Below, piece by piece: positions 24,138 to 35,483 of a DNA stretch of 64,000 bases. The translations under genes were made by a program, and so were the position numbers. Under the pieces are notes generated by a model, which made no database searches, had not been told where the DNA came from, and saw nothing but the letters and a program-made list of their open reading frames with translations. The stretch's first letter is position 1. Each line of letters begins with the position of its first letter. This stretch comes from Hirsutella rhossiliensis (taxonomy: Eukaryota > Ascomycota > Sordariomycetes > Hypocreales > Ophiocordycipitaceae): the NCBI RefSeq assembly GCF_020360975.1, contig NW_025408668.1:8122001-8186000 (forward strand), written 5' to 3'.

Positions 24138-26714
24138 ATGACGGTATCGAGGATATGCGCCCGCAAGACACACGTCTTCCGCTCCATCTTCCCCCCCGAC
24201 GCATCGCAGCCCACGCCACTGCTCGCCTCGTCGGCGCCCGCCGAGCCCTTTGGCGGCCCCAGTGTCTCGCTTGCCAGCCTTGCCGCTCATCACCACAATG
24301 CAGCAGCAGCCCTGCCGGCCGTCGGCGACCAGGTGCGTTGGGATCGCGCATGGCATGCCGTGACGTCGCGCATCCAGCTCCCCACCTCGGTCGCCGTCGA
24401 GGACTCGTTTGCCGCCCTGGCGCCCGAGTCGCAGGACCCTGACGCCGTCTTCCACGACTCCCTGTCCGTCGTCTTGGATCCCGCCCACGCAGTGCCCCAT
24501 GCCGCCCACACCGACGATGTCCTGCTGTGGCATGCCCGCCAGGTGCGCCAGCACTTTATCCACCACGTCTTGCCCTTGCTGGCCGCCTGTGCCGCCCAGC
24601 CGGACCACGCCCAGGTCCTGCTCAGCAGCGTCCAGACGTTGGAGGCTGCCCACCGTCAGTACCTCTACGGCCTCACCCGCCTCGTCCGCGGCATCCGGCA
24701 GGACCATGTCAGGGACGCAGCCGTCGCCCAGTTCCGGCGCGACCTGCACGCCCTCGTCGGCAGATCATGGGCCGCCGGCCTGACGAGCGCGCTCCGCGCC
24801 GTTCTGCGTCGCCTCCTCGGTGCCGCGTTGATGTCGAGTTCGGGCGGGCCTCACGCCTCGCTGCAATCTACAGAGGGTCGCGCCGACGGCGCTTCCGCTG
24901 CTCGTGAGGAGCTCTTTGCCCTGCTCGAGTCCCTCAAGTCCGTCGGCTTGGCCGGAGACACGCTCCATGTCCTGTCCGCCGAGGTCATGGATCTGTGCGT
25001 GAGAGACTTTATCCAACACACGTACTCGGGCGACTGGGCGGCACGAGACGCCCCTGGCTGCATGGAGCACCTGTGCAGCTGGGTGGACAACCACTACGGC
25101 CGCCTGGCCGTACAAGTCTTTGGCCGACTCGGAGGTCATGTCTCCGCCGACGACGTGGAGCGCTGGAGGGATGTCGCCGTGGGACGCCTGGCCACGCTGC
25201 GGACCAACGAGCTCTTCGACATTGTTCTTCACTGGCCGGAAAGCAGGGGTGGTCTCGAGGACCTTCGCTCGGCCGTGACGACACCTCAGCGGCGTCTTCA
25301 ACTAACCGATGCCTTTTCCGCCGCGCTGCAAAAGCGACTGCTGCACCCGGGCCGTTCTACAGTCGATATTCTACAAACCTACATATCCATGATTCGGACC
25401 TTCCATGCCTTAGACTCTTCCAAGGTCTTGCTGGACCGAGTTGCCCATGCGCTGCAGCTCTACCTTTGCCAGAGGGACGATGCTGTTCGCATCGTCGTCA
25501 CAGGCCTCCTCGCCAACCCCAGCGTCGCAAACACCGACCCAGGCAAAAGCAGGCTCGCCGAGCTTGCCGCAATACTCAACGACGCCTCTCAGCAGCACCA
25601 GCAGCGCAACCAAGGCGACGACGACGACCTCGACTGGAACGACCTGGCCTGGGTCCCCGATCCCGTAGACGCGGGCGTCAACTACAAGCGGCCCAAGAGC
25701 GAGGACGTGATTGGCACGCTCATCAGCGCCCTCGGGTCGCAGGACATCTTCATCAAAGAGTTTCAGCTCATCGTGGCTGAGCGGCTGCTGTCGAGCCAGG
25801 CGGGATTCCAGCAGGAGATCAAGGTTCTCGGCCTGCTCAAGAAGAGGTTCGGAGAGGGTGCGCTTCAGAACTGCGACGTCATGATCAAGGACATTTTCGA
25901 TTCGAGGCGCGTCGATGCCATCTTGCGCAGGGGCCTGCGGGCCGGGTCCAACACGCCGGGGTTGAGTGTTCCCACATACCACGCCAAGATCCTGTCGCGT
26001 CTCTTCTGGCCCAGTCTTCGCAAGGAGGGGTTCAAGGTGCCTCCGCCCGTCGCCGCGGTCCAGAGCCAGTACGAGGCTGGTTTCGAACAGCTCAAAACGT
26101 CGCGCAAGCTCGGCTGGCTGAACCACCTGGGCTCGGCAACCGTGCGGTTGGACCTGGAGGATCGCTGTGTCGAGCTCGAATGCAAGACGTATGAGGCGGC
26201 GGTCATCTACGCGTTCCACGATGACGGGTCGTCGGGGCAGCCGGGCCCTCGACGGCGCGCGTTCAACGAGATATGGCAGGGCTTGATGATTGACGAGGAG
26301 CTGCTGGAGCTTGCACTCGGCTTCTGGGTGTCGAGGCGCGTGCTGCGCAAGGTCGGAAACCAGACGTACGAGTTACTCGAGAAGCTGGCCGACGAGGACG
26401 AGGGCGCCGTCGACGACGATGATGGCGCGGCGTCGAGTGCCGGGGACGAGAGCGGACAGGTGTCGCCGCGCAAGGCCAAGAGCATGGATTCCAAGGAAAA
26501 GGAACGGCGGGCCGTCTACTGGCAGTTCATTGTGGGCATGCTGACCAACTCGAGCCCAGCAATGCCGCTGGGCCAGATATCGATGATGATGAAGATGCTC
26601 ATTGCCGACGGGTGCCCATGGAGCAACGAGGAGCTGCAGGAGTTTCTCGGAGAGAAGGTGGCGGGCAAGGAACTGGAGCTGGCGGGAGGCAAGTACAGAC
26701 TGCCCAAGAAGTGA
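24138..26714 (+). CDS. apc2: Anaphase-promoting complex subunit 2 (cullin subunit)
   Basis: Single-exon frame of 858 aa, close to yeast Apc2 (about 853) and human APC2 (about 822). The N-terminal half is helical and weakly conserved. From about residue 515 it shows the conserved APC2 cullin-homology segment (DWNDLAWVPDPVDAG, then DVIGTLISALGSQDIFIKEF and AERLLSS). The C-terminus (about 787-858, VYWQFIVGMLTNSS to KYRLPKK) matches the APC2 winged-helix/WHB domain. With Apc11 it forms the catalytic core of the APC/C ubiquitin ligase that degrades securin and cyclins in the nucleus. I chose the first in-frame ATG, just ahead of the RSIFPP block that resembles other fungal APC2 N-termini. An acidic/Ser insertion (about nt 26390-26490) precedes the WHB. 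Confidence 0.93.
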   Translation: MTVSRICARKTHVFRSIFPPDASQPTPLLASSAPAEPFGGPSVSLASLAAHHHNAAAALPAVGDQVRWDRAWHAVTSRIQLPTSVAVEDSFAALAPESQDPDAVFHDSLSVVLDPAHAVPHAAHTDDVLLWHARQVRQHFIHHVLPLLAACAAQPDHAQVLLSSVQTLEAAHRQYLYGLTRLVRGIRQDHVRDAAVAQFRRDLHALVGRSWAAGLTSALRAVLRRLLGAALMSSSGGPHASLQSTEGRADGASAAREELFALLESLKSVGLAGDTLHVLSAEVMDLCVRDFIQHTYSGDWAARDAPGCMEHLCSWVDNHYGRLAVQVFGRLGGHVSADDVERWRDVAVGRLATLRTNELFDIVLHWPESRGGLEDLRSAVTTPQRRLQLTDAFSAALQKRLLHPGRSTVDILQTYISMIRTFHALDSSKVLLDRVAHALQLYLCQRDDAVRIVVTGLLANPSVANTDPGKSRLAELAAILNDASQQHQQRNQGDDDDLDWNDLAWVPDPVDAGVNYKRPKSEDVIGTLISALGSQDIFIKEFQLIVAERLLSSQAGFQQEIKVLGLLKKRFGEGALQNCDVMIKDIFDSRRVDAILRRGLRAGSNTPGLSVPTYHAKILSRLFWPSLRKEGFKVPPPVAAVQSQYEAGFEQLKTSRKLGWLNHLGSATVRLDLEDRCVELECKTYEAAVIYAFHDDGSSGQPGPRRRAFNEIWQGLMIDEELLELALGFWVSRRVLRKVGNQTYELLEKLADEDEGAVDDDDGAASSAGDESGQVSPRKAKSMDSKEKERRAVYWQFIVGMLTNSSPAMPLGQISMMMKMLIADGCPWSNEELQEFLGEKVAGKELELAGGKYRLPKK

Positions 26715-28073
26715 GGGCTGGATTGTTTACGACTTTGGGACACAAGCGAGGCGTGTGCGTGCACAGAGCCCATGCATACGGGGGGGGTGGATGATGGATT
26801 GGCACGCCAATGGGTGGGAGAGGGCCCATGTTGTTATGCCTTTGATGCATACTTTGTAGCATAAGCCCAATCCTTCTGCAGAGCCGAGCATGACGGGACC
26901 TAAGCGATGCCCGGGATGCGGCCGAAGACCAAAGGGGGCTGGTCGTGGCCCCGCGTTATAAATGAATGCAGACTAGGTTATGTACTGTACACGCTCATGT
27001 GGACATGTACGTACTGTATTACAGACAGGCCCAGGTCGGTCTCGGCTTGGTGAATCTGGTGCAACTGGCGGTTCTCCGAAGATGGCTGGGCGTATGGTGA
27101 AGGGGCTTATAGAGGAGACAGTTGGATCCGCGCGGCCAGAGGCGGAGGCCGTCCGGCCAACAGCAGCCCGACGCCCCGGGGGACCAAGCTGCTACAGGAC
27201 ACGAGTCACTCATCATCAATGACGCCGCCCGTGATCGGTGAGAGGGGGACTGGGGGGCGGGGAGGAGGGGGGCGGCCAAGACATGGTCTGGCTGTCGTCG
27301 GGCGGTCGGCCATCGGAGGAGCGAGCGCCTCGTCGAGGCCGCCTTCGGCGATCAATTGAGTTAGCCACGCCTCGGCCGATGTTGGAGGCATGCGCTATAA
27401 AGGAAGGAAAAGGATGGGTGAACCGATCCAGGTGAGACGCGTGCGCAGATTGAGCTGACTTGGCGAGAGACTAACAGGCGCCCCGTGCGGGCCGGAGAGG
27501 GATCAGGGCGAAGAGGCAGAAGCAGATGATAAAGACAAGCAGGGCCGGCCAAGGACAAGCAGAAGAAAGCAACGGCGGCTCTGCCCAATGACCACGGCGG
27601 GTGCTCTGGGCTACTTACCTATCCGGGCAAGTTTCCGAGGCAGAGATTGGCCGGCTTTCTTTTCCTCGGACATCTAACATGGGAAAGGGTAGCTGGTTTT
27701 GGTGATTGCATCGTAGGCATGAGGCAGGTCACAAGAGAGGGGGTGCGGCATGGGGCGGCAAGGGGCGGCAAGGGGTTGCGTCCGATGGTCTCAGGCAGCC
27801 TACATGCGTGGGATAACGAGTGTCATGTTCCCCAGGAGGTTCCTTTTTTTTCGCGAGAGCATGGGTCTTCAGCTATCCCCTTTGACTCAAGCTCTCGGAG
27901 CCATTTGGTGGCCTGGGAAGAAGAAAAGAGGGGGTAGGAGGCATACGACGCTACAAGACAGAGGAAGCCGCCTATTGATACAGGTCTTCGGCATGATGAG
28001 GGCGCGCGCCTCTTCTTGGCATTTGTCCGCCAGCGGGCTGCCCCGAGAAAGCACGCCCCGTAAGCATGTATTC

Positions 28074-28100
28074 GTGTGTGTGTGTGTGTGTGTGTGTGTG
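28074..28100. repeat. (GT)13 microsatellite
   Basis: A 27-bp uninterrupted alternating GT tract in the gap between APC2 and the RING gene. Confidence 0.9.
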
Positions 28101-29097
28101 CGTAAGTAATATGTGAGGTGGTGACCTGCAGCTCTCGAGCGTTGTCGTATGCAAAGGCACTGCCGGACGATGCAATAGAGAGAGAGGGGAGAGGAGAGGA
28201 GACATATTGCAGTGCAGAGCGTGTAGGGTAGGTACGGTAGGCACTGCATAATTACCTACCTGCCTGCCTTACTTGAGTAAGGCAAGAAGGTACAGACAGT
28301 ACCCACCCAACGTCAGCCATCCTGGAAAGGCAACAAGCTTCCGGCCGGTCTTGCTGTTCTCGTCTCTTCTCGTCTCTTCTCGTCTCTTCCTGCCTGCCTG
28401 TTGGTGCCGAGTACAAGTGCAACGCCTGTTAATGCCGCCTACCCACCTGTACCCACTACCGAGCCCTCCCCTCCCCCGCCGACTTGGCCGATGCCGCCGC
28501 ACATTCTCACTCATCAATCTCCCTCTCTCTCTCCCCCTCTCTTCCTCGCAGCCTTTCCTCCGACCCGTCACTCTCCAGCTGCTTCCGGCCGGCCCATTCA
28601 GCGAAGCGTCAAGCCCGAGCCGCGAGACGTACAAGACGTGTGTAGGTAGAAGTAGGTATGGATGGTGGGTGGATGGATGGCGCAGCCGCTCTCGTTCTTT
28701 TTGCTTGGTCCGGAGCGGGATCCCGTGGCGCTTCGTCTTATTCATTCGGCACGCTTCGTCCCCGTCGGCGGCGCTGGGGCCCGACGCAATCAAGCTGCTC
28801 CAGTCCCATTCCCCCGTACATTCATACTGTACACGTCCACCTAGTCCGGGTGCCTCCTCTGGCGTCTTCTGACACCAGAATTGTTGATCCCAGTTGGCCC
28901 AGTGCATGGACGTGTCGTCTCCTCCCACTGCCACTGCCACCCCGCTGTCGCTACCGCTACCGCCGACAGTCTACCTCCTCCCCCTCCACCTCTCAGTCCC
29001 CTTCATCTTCCTACCTTGCCCGGTCCCTTATTCCCTCTCTTCCTGCTCCACCTGCTTCTTTTCCTCCTCTCCTCTCCTCCCCCTCTCTCCATCTCCT

Positions 29098-29322
29098 CTT
29101 CCTCCTCCTCCTCCTCCTCGTGCTCTCCATTCCCCGCCCTCGGCCCCTGTCTCACGTTCTGGGTCGTGAGCTGTTGTGCCGGCACCACTTGGGCCTGACC
29201 CATCGCCAGCCGTCCAGCCGCCCGCCTTCCGTCTCATCCGTCTGCCCCATTCCCACCTCTTACCCCCTTTTCTGCCCAGCCATCTCTCGCGCAGACTGCT
29301 GCTACTGCTGCTGCTGCTGCTG
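29098..29322. repeat. TCC and CTG trinucleotide repeats in pyrimidine-rich leader
   Basis: A TCC run at about 29098-29119 and a CTG run at about 29296-29322, both within a strongly C/T-rich plus strand upstream of the RING gene. Confidence 0.75.
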
Positions 29323-30194
29323 ATGCATCCGCCTCCTCCTCTCCTCCCCGTCCTCAGCACCTCCCGCCTCGCTTGCCCGACACTCCGTCCATCATTCTCC
29401 TACTCGGGCCAGCCCCGCACCTATAGAGACTGCGGCGGTTCGTCTGTCTGCCGGCCGAGCATCGCCCTCTCCCTCGTGGCCCTTGCGGTGCAACATCAAA
29501 TAGGCAAGAACGTCGTACCCGAGCTAGACCGAGGAAGGGACGCCTGGACACATCCCAGCAGTGAGTGAGCAAGCGGCTGCTCGGCCACGACGGCACTCTC
29601 GTCTCTCCTGTATCTTGTTCTCTCCGATCCTCCCATCCCGAGCGTTTAAATACATACCTTGACGTGCGTATCACGGGCTCACCGCTCACGGCAGTGTTAT
29701 AAGAGCCTCGGCCGCCTCTCCTGCTTCGTCTCCCGTGTTCCTCCGGGCACTCTGCTCGAGCCGTCGCAAATCGCCTATTCCCCGCCGTGATTATCCTTAG
29801 CAGCGCCCTTGTCGCCCTCGCGCGGCTCTTCCCTCACCATCACCGACTTCGCCTCGACCTCGACCGTCCGTCACTCGTTCGTGTGTCCATCGCCTCGCTT
29901 CCATGAAGATTCTGACTCGGCCCTCCGGCCAGAGCGTGCTCCTCTTCCAAGCGTGGGCCCGGTAGCAGGCCAAGGAAACGGAAACAAAGACCTTGTCCAG
30001 AGGTGGAAAGGGAAACAAGAAGCATACAAAACTTAAAAAGGAGCCACACATCACAAGGTTCTCCGCCTTTAGCGACCCGAGGCCACGGCGTCGCCCGCCT
30101 GCGCCCCCCGCCTGCAGTCCGCCTCACCCATACTCGTAAACTGCGTCTGGGACCATTGCCGCCGTGTCGGAGAGTGTCGGTCGTTGCGCTGGAC

Positions 30195-32451
30195 ATGGGG
30201 CCTGGCGAGCAACAGCATCTCGCCATGGATCCCATCAACTACCTCCCGCACGGCTCCCAGAGGCTCGCGTCTCATAGCGATACCGTCCACGGTCCCGCGG
30301 GCTCCTGGGTCACGGGTGCCCACAGTCTTGCAACGCCTGGCTGGCCGTCCAACTCGCCGGCCTCTCCTCTGTTCTTCCCCCAGGCGCCGCCTCGGCCGCA
30401 TGCCAGCCTGGACCCCTCGCATTTTGGGTTACAGGGTGCACTGCCGCACCCCGACCGCAGTCTTCGCGGAGCCCAGCAACAGCAACAGGAAGCTCTCGTC
30501 GGCCTGCCTACGCCACCGGGGCCTTTTGGCTCCGCCCTGCACTCTATCACTGGGCGGGCCGCCTCGATGAGCCAAGCAGGTCTTGTTCTGCATCCCAGTG
30601 ACATGTCGGCCCAAAGTTTGGGCGCTGTGGCCTTGCAACCCCAAGGCTTAGTGAACATGGGACCGTCTGGTGCAACGGCCGACACCCATTCACAGCACAA
30701 CTCACTCTTTTCCTCACCAGACCGCCTAGCAAACTCCTACGGCCAACAAAGCATCTCGCACTTCTCGACTCCGCATCAACCATACACCTTTACGTCTTCT
30801 CGCCGCCCAGGCTCAAGCTCTTCCGCAACCACCCCAAGGCCTCATCGGCCAGGCGCCTCAAGTAAGTTTGGACGTTTTCATCCTTGCCTCGTCTTTTTAT
30901 ATCCCTGCCTTTTTCTCCATTCACGTGTCCTGCAGCTGGCCGCCCTCTTGCATATCTTCGTCTCTGACGCCACAGACTAGCTACGTCGTCCGCACCCGCA
31001 CCTCGCGTAAATGACAGCTCTGGACTGCCATCTCCCGTGTCGGACCGGCGGCGTCAAGGCTACACACGAGCACGTCGATATCTGAGTGCACGGCAAACAG
31101 TGTCGGACCACGCTGAAGACGACAGCCGGCAAGCGATGGCCGAGTCTGTCGAAGGCAGGCCGAGCCGTCGGGCAAGTCAGGGCTCGCCGCAGATCCCTTG
31201 GGACGAAGCAGCCATGAGGCAGCTGCAACTGGCCCGCGGTGCGGCAGCAAGCAAGATGGTTGCGTCCAGAGCGGCACTCCAGTCGCTGCAAAGCGTCAAC
31301 GTCAACGACTTGTCGCACAACGAGAAGAGTGAGTTTTGTCGGAAAAAACAATTCATCGCACATCGTCACACTCCGGGGCAAATTCTGATGGCGAATAGTG
31401 TGCGTCATCTGCTACAACGACTATGGGGTCGAGAGCCCCGAGGGCATCAACGAGGCGCCTCTTCGCCTCCCCAAGTGCAAGCACGTGTTTGGGGAGCACT
31501 GTATCAAGAAGTGGTTCGAGGACTCGGACAGCTGTCCGTACTGTCGTGACAAGCTACCCTCGGAACCAAAGCCCAACCACGGCTCGGCGCGAACCTTTCT
31601 GAACATGATGCGCCTGCGCGGATATCCGCTGCCCACAGGGTAAGTGCTTGACTGACTGGCAGACTGCCCTCCCCGTTGTGTGTCCCGTCCTAACCCTTGG
31701 TAGGAGCATCCCGGAGCATCTCCTTTCGCGAATCATGGGGAATTCGGTGGGAGACGACGATTTCATCAATGCCATGGCACGCCAGGGCCGTGCAGTCGAG
31801 AGACGTTCGCCGCCCGATGACGCCACTGGAGAGGACCAGCGCCGAACACGCCAGCGCCGGGGCAGCCCAACCCCCCCCGATCGTGCTCTTTCAGCTTCTC
31901 GGGGAGCTCGGTCTGCCGGGCACGCAATACCGTCAGCTGTCAGCGTACAGGATCTGTTTGGGAGCTCGCAGCCCCGCCCCAATCCTTGGCCCGCCGTCTC
32001 GACACACAGTCAGGCGGAGAGACGACCTGAGGCGGCCTCTGTGCCTCTCCAGGAAGCACCCCAGAATGTTGCCGCTGAGCGCGCGGTAGCCTCATATACC
32101 TCGTTCGAGGGATCCGCTCCACCGGCGAGGATTTCGGTGAGAAGCCATCCGCGAGTTGGCACACCTCACCACGGCCAGGATGTTCAGGGAACTGGGGAAC
32201 AAGGTTTCCTCGCGAGAGCTTGGGCTCTTGAGGGACAAGTTCGCAACCCGCTGCGCGCTCACTCGAGTGCAAGCCTCGTCATGGGCCCGAACAGCAATGC
32301 TTCCAGCTTCAGGCCAACAGCCGCGGTGAATCATGTCACATTCAGACCGTCGCGTCAGGCAAGTGCGGAAAGCATGGAGCAGCAGGCGCCGTCGCCCATG
32401 GAAGCAACATCGTTGTCGCCGTTTGGCCCGAACAGAAATCGGCCATGGTGA
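30195..32451 (+). CDS. RING finger protein, putative E3 ubiquitin ligase
   Basis: Model: join(30195..30861, 30981..31328, 31399..31639, 31704..32451), 667 aa. The N-terminal half (about 1-335) and the C-terminal part (about 425-667) are Ser/Pro/Gln-rich and probably disordered. The RING core lies at about residues 340-385: CVICYNDYG, then LPKCKHVFGEHC, IKKWFED, and CPYCRDKL. In the third block the position five residues after Cys365, normally His or Cys, is Gly; a His lies two residues further on. Probably an E3 pairing with an E2 enzyme. The first intron uses a TAG acceptor at 30980 because the closer CAG would break the frame. No transmembrane segment or other domain is seen, and the substrate is unknown. 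Confidence 0.82.
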
Positions 32452-33736
32452 AGCGGCGCGCGCCGACGAGCAAGAGCGGCCAGGAAAGCCGGGGCAGGCC
32501 AAAGTGCGCTGCCCGAGCGCCCGCAGTGAAGAACTGCTTGGCAGTCAATTCTTTTTTTCTTAAATTTCTTTCCATTTCCCCCCTTTGGTTCCTGGTCGAA
32601 CAGGCGGCTCCTTTTGCCAAGTTCCGGCGAGCGAAGGCCATGGCGGTCGGGCCCCGCGGCATGTGGAATGTCGGTGTGTCCACCGGCCCCCTTTTTCTAT
32701 GCGGGGTACGTTGGTTCAGTCAGGGAAAGGAAGCGAGTTCACGCACGACCAGGGCCCGAGCGGCCTCATGAGGTGCCATCAGGGACGGCGTCACAGGGCC
32801 AAGCGACTTTTGAGGCAAGGGACAGACACGGGACATAGATTGCGCAAATGTGCAGCATATAATGATTAGACACAGCGAAGCTATTGAGCGGCTACTTGAG
32901 CCAGGGACTTGATGATGTCGAGGCGGACATTAGGATATCAGCATCAGTGCGGCGTCATGGCTTCGCCGCTATTCATAATGAGCATGAGGATCACTGCGCC
33001 ACAAGGATGAAGCCGCTTGTTCAATCGATCGGATGACGAGTGCCGCTGGAACCAACAAGCCTCGGCGCCAACAAAGGCTGATGGCTCGGACCAGAACTCC
33101 AAGCCCACACATAAACTGTAGTAGGTAGGAACCCTGTCACCCGAGGTATGGCCTGGAAAAAGCCTAGGGCGTCTGTTCATTCATTGCTCGTGGCCACCCA
33201 CGGGTGGGCCGGACACGGAGGCGGCAACACAATCCGGGCCGCTCTATCGACGATTCACTTGTCCGCGCCCGCCCCTCGCCCAAACAACAAAGGGGCAACT
33301 CGCAGCCAGCCACGACCGTTAACCGCCCATGATAGCTAGGCCGCAGCGTAACTGCCCTAGTCGCAGGCTGCGACGGATGCTCGCTCTCTCTCAGGATAGC
33401 TTTCGCCCCCATCCCATGTCAAAGCCACGCCCGGACCAAGGACGGGCAAGGAAAGCCCGCGCCTCCGCTCTCCTCTCCTTACCCCCCCTGGCCTATCCCT
33501 CAGCGCGGGTGTAAGAGAATATATATGTCATCTGCCTGACCTGAGGCCATTCTTTGGAACAACGCAACCCCGATAGCAGTCATAGATCACGCCCGAGTTC
33601 ATGACACTGGGGTTTTCGACAATACCTCGTCTACCTACACACGGTCTCTACTCCAGCTTCGAGACAGCGCCGCCGCATCACCGGGAGAGAGAGAATTCAG
33701 CAGCATAATACCAAAAGTCGACCGACCCTCGGCACG
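32452..33736. other. Intergenic between RING gene and P450
   Basis: About 1.3 kb without a supported gene. Contains the RING 3' region (T-rich near 32545-32585) and the P450 promoter; a TATATAT stretch at about 33520 lies some 210 bp before the P450 ATG. Confidence 0.6.
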
Positions 33737-35483
33737 ATGGGGCCGCCGTTGCGGCAGATGACGGCCGGCGCCGTTGCGGGCGGTGTGCTTCTCATGTCGT
33801 TGTACAAGGAATGTTACAGGGGGCATCTCGCCGAGCTGTTGGTGGCGCTCGGGCTGGCGCAGTTCGTGGTATGGGGCGTCTGGTCGACATTTGTGTATCC
33901 GCACTTTGTGTCGCCGCTGCGGCATTTGCCCCAGCCCGAGGGCGCGCACTGGCTCCTCGGCCATGGACGTCAAATCATAGGCAAATTGCTGGGCGGCCCC
34001 GTGAGGCAATGGTAAGTCTTGCGTCGAGGGCGTGTAATGGCGGGCTAACGATAGCAGGGTCAAGGACACGCCGCACGACGGTCTGATCCGCTACTTGTTC
34101 CTCTTCAACCGAGAGCGGCTCGTGGTGGTCTCGCCCAAGGCGCTGGCCGAGGTGCTGGTGACCAAGAACTACGTGTTTGAGAAGCCCGATGCGCTGCGAG
34201 GGGTCCTCGGCCGCCAGCTGGGCAATGGGATCCTGTTGGCCGAGGGCGACGAGCACAAGGCGCAGCGGCGCAACCTGCTGCCGGCCTTTCAGTACCGGCA
34301 CATCAAGGACCTGTACCCGACCTTTTGGGCCAAGGCGAGCTCGGCGGTGCGTGCCATGACGGCGGCGTGCGGCGACGGGCCGGCGGTGCTCGAGGTCAAC
34401 TCGTGGGCATCGCGGTGCACGCTCGACATTATCGGCGCGGCCGGCATGGGCGTCGACTTTGGCGCCATCGAGAACGATAACAACGAGCTGGCGCAGACAT
34501 ACACTGAGCTGTCGCGGCCGTCGCGACAGGGTAAGGCGCTCATGGTGCTTGGCATCATGCTGCCGGGCTGGCTGCTGAACCATCTGCCGCTGAAGCACAA
34601 CCGTGAGATCGAGGAGAAGGCGGAACGGATCCGGGCCGTGTGTCGGCGGCTGATCCGGGACAAGAAGCAGCGGCTGGCGGCCAAGGAAGCGGAGCAGGAG
34701 CTGGACATCTTGACGGTGGCGCTCGGGAGCGGGCTGTTTGGCGACGAGCAGCTGGTGGACCAGCTCATGACGTTCCTGGCGGCCGGGCACGACACGACGG
34801 CGTCGGCGCTGACGTGGGCCTTGTATCAGCTGTCGCGGTTCCCGGAGATGCAGAGGCGGCTGCGGGACGAGGTGCGCTCTCGGCTGCCGCCGCCGCCGCC
34901 GCCGCCGACGGATGCCGACGGGGACAAGGCCAGGCCAGGCGTGTCGAGCACCGAGGTGGACGGGATGCCGTACCTGCACGCCGTGTGCAGCGAAGTGCTG
35001 CGGACGTGCAGCCCCGTGTCGGTGACGATGCGCGAGGCGGTGCACGACACGACGATCCAGGGCCAGGTGGTGCGGCGGGGCACGCGCATCATCCTGGCGC
35101 CGTGGGCGACCAACGTGGACCCTGCGCTGTGGGGGGAAGACGCGGGCGAGTTTAGGCCGGAGCGCTGGCTGTCGTCTGAAGCTTCATCGTGTTCAACTGC
35201 CGAAACGACAACAGCAGCAACAGCGGGATCCGGGTCAGGCGGCGGCGGGGCGTCGAGCAACTACGCGTTCCTGACGTTCCTGCACGGCCCGCGGAGCTGC
35301 ATCGGGGCCGGGTTCGCGCGGGCGGAGCTGGCGTGCATCCTGGCGGCGTGGGTCGGGCGGTTCGAGTTTGAGCTGGCCGACGCGGGGCTGATGGACGAAA
35401 GGAAGCTGCGGTTCAAGATGGCGGTGACGACGAGGCCGGCGGACGGGATGCACCTGCGCACGAGGGTGGTGCCGGGGTGGTGA
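33737..35483 (+). CDS. Cytochrome P450 monooxygenase
   Basis: Two exons, 33737..34011 and 34058..35483 (46-nt intron), 566 aa. The N-terminus carries hydrophobic segments (about 10-25 and 30-55) that would anchor it in the ER. Family marks in order: the Pro-rich hinge LRHLPQPEG, I-helix AGHDTT (about residues 334-340), K-helix ExxR as EVLR (about 402-405), and the haem loop FLHGPRSCIGAG with ligand Cys506. A seven-proline run plus acidic loop (about nt 34885-34940) is inserted between the J and K helices, and a Ser/Thr/Gly-rich insert (about 35180-35250) precedes the haem loop. It needs a P450 reductase partner. No polyketide, peptide or terpene synthase is adjacent, so a secondary-metabolite role is not supported by context. 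Substrate and CYP family number unknown. Confidence 0.92.

Larger units (their letters stand above)
26715..30194. other. Intergenic: APC2 3' region and long upstream region of the RING gene
   Basis: 3.5 kb without a supported gene. Holds a (GT)13 microsatellite, three copies of a 10-bp CGTCTCTTCT-like unit at 28361-28390, and a long pyrimidine-rich stretch (about 28,900-29,350) with TCC and CTG repeats. The pyrimidine-rich part is probably promoter or leader of the RING gene. Confidence 0.6.

Noticed and set aside
23589..24749. 386-codon minus-strand frame
   Set aside because: Antisense to the APC2 5' part; a GC-rich codon-bias shadow with no recognisable domain.
28658..29568. Several Pro/Ser/Leu-rich frames of 90-221 codons upstream of the RING gene
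   Set aside because: Produced by pyrimidine-rich simple sequence in all three frames; more likely leader or promoter.
33975..35045. 356-codon minus-strand frame
   Set aside because: Antisense shadow of the P450; His/Arg-rich without domain content.
33737..35483. Secondary-metabolite cluster around the P450
   Set aside because: Neighbours are a RING protein and Leashin; no backbone synthase, transporter pair or pathway regulator is adjacent.
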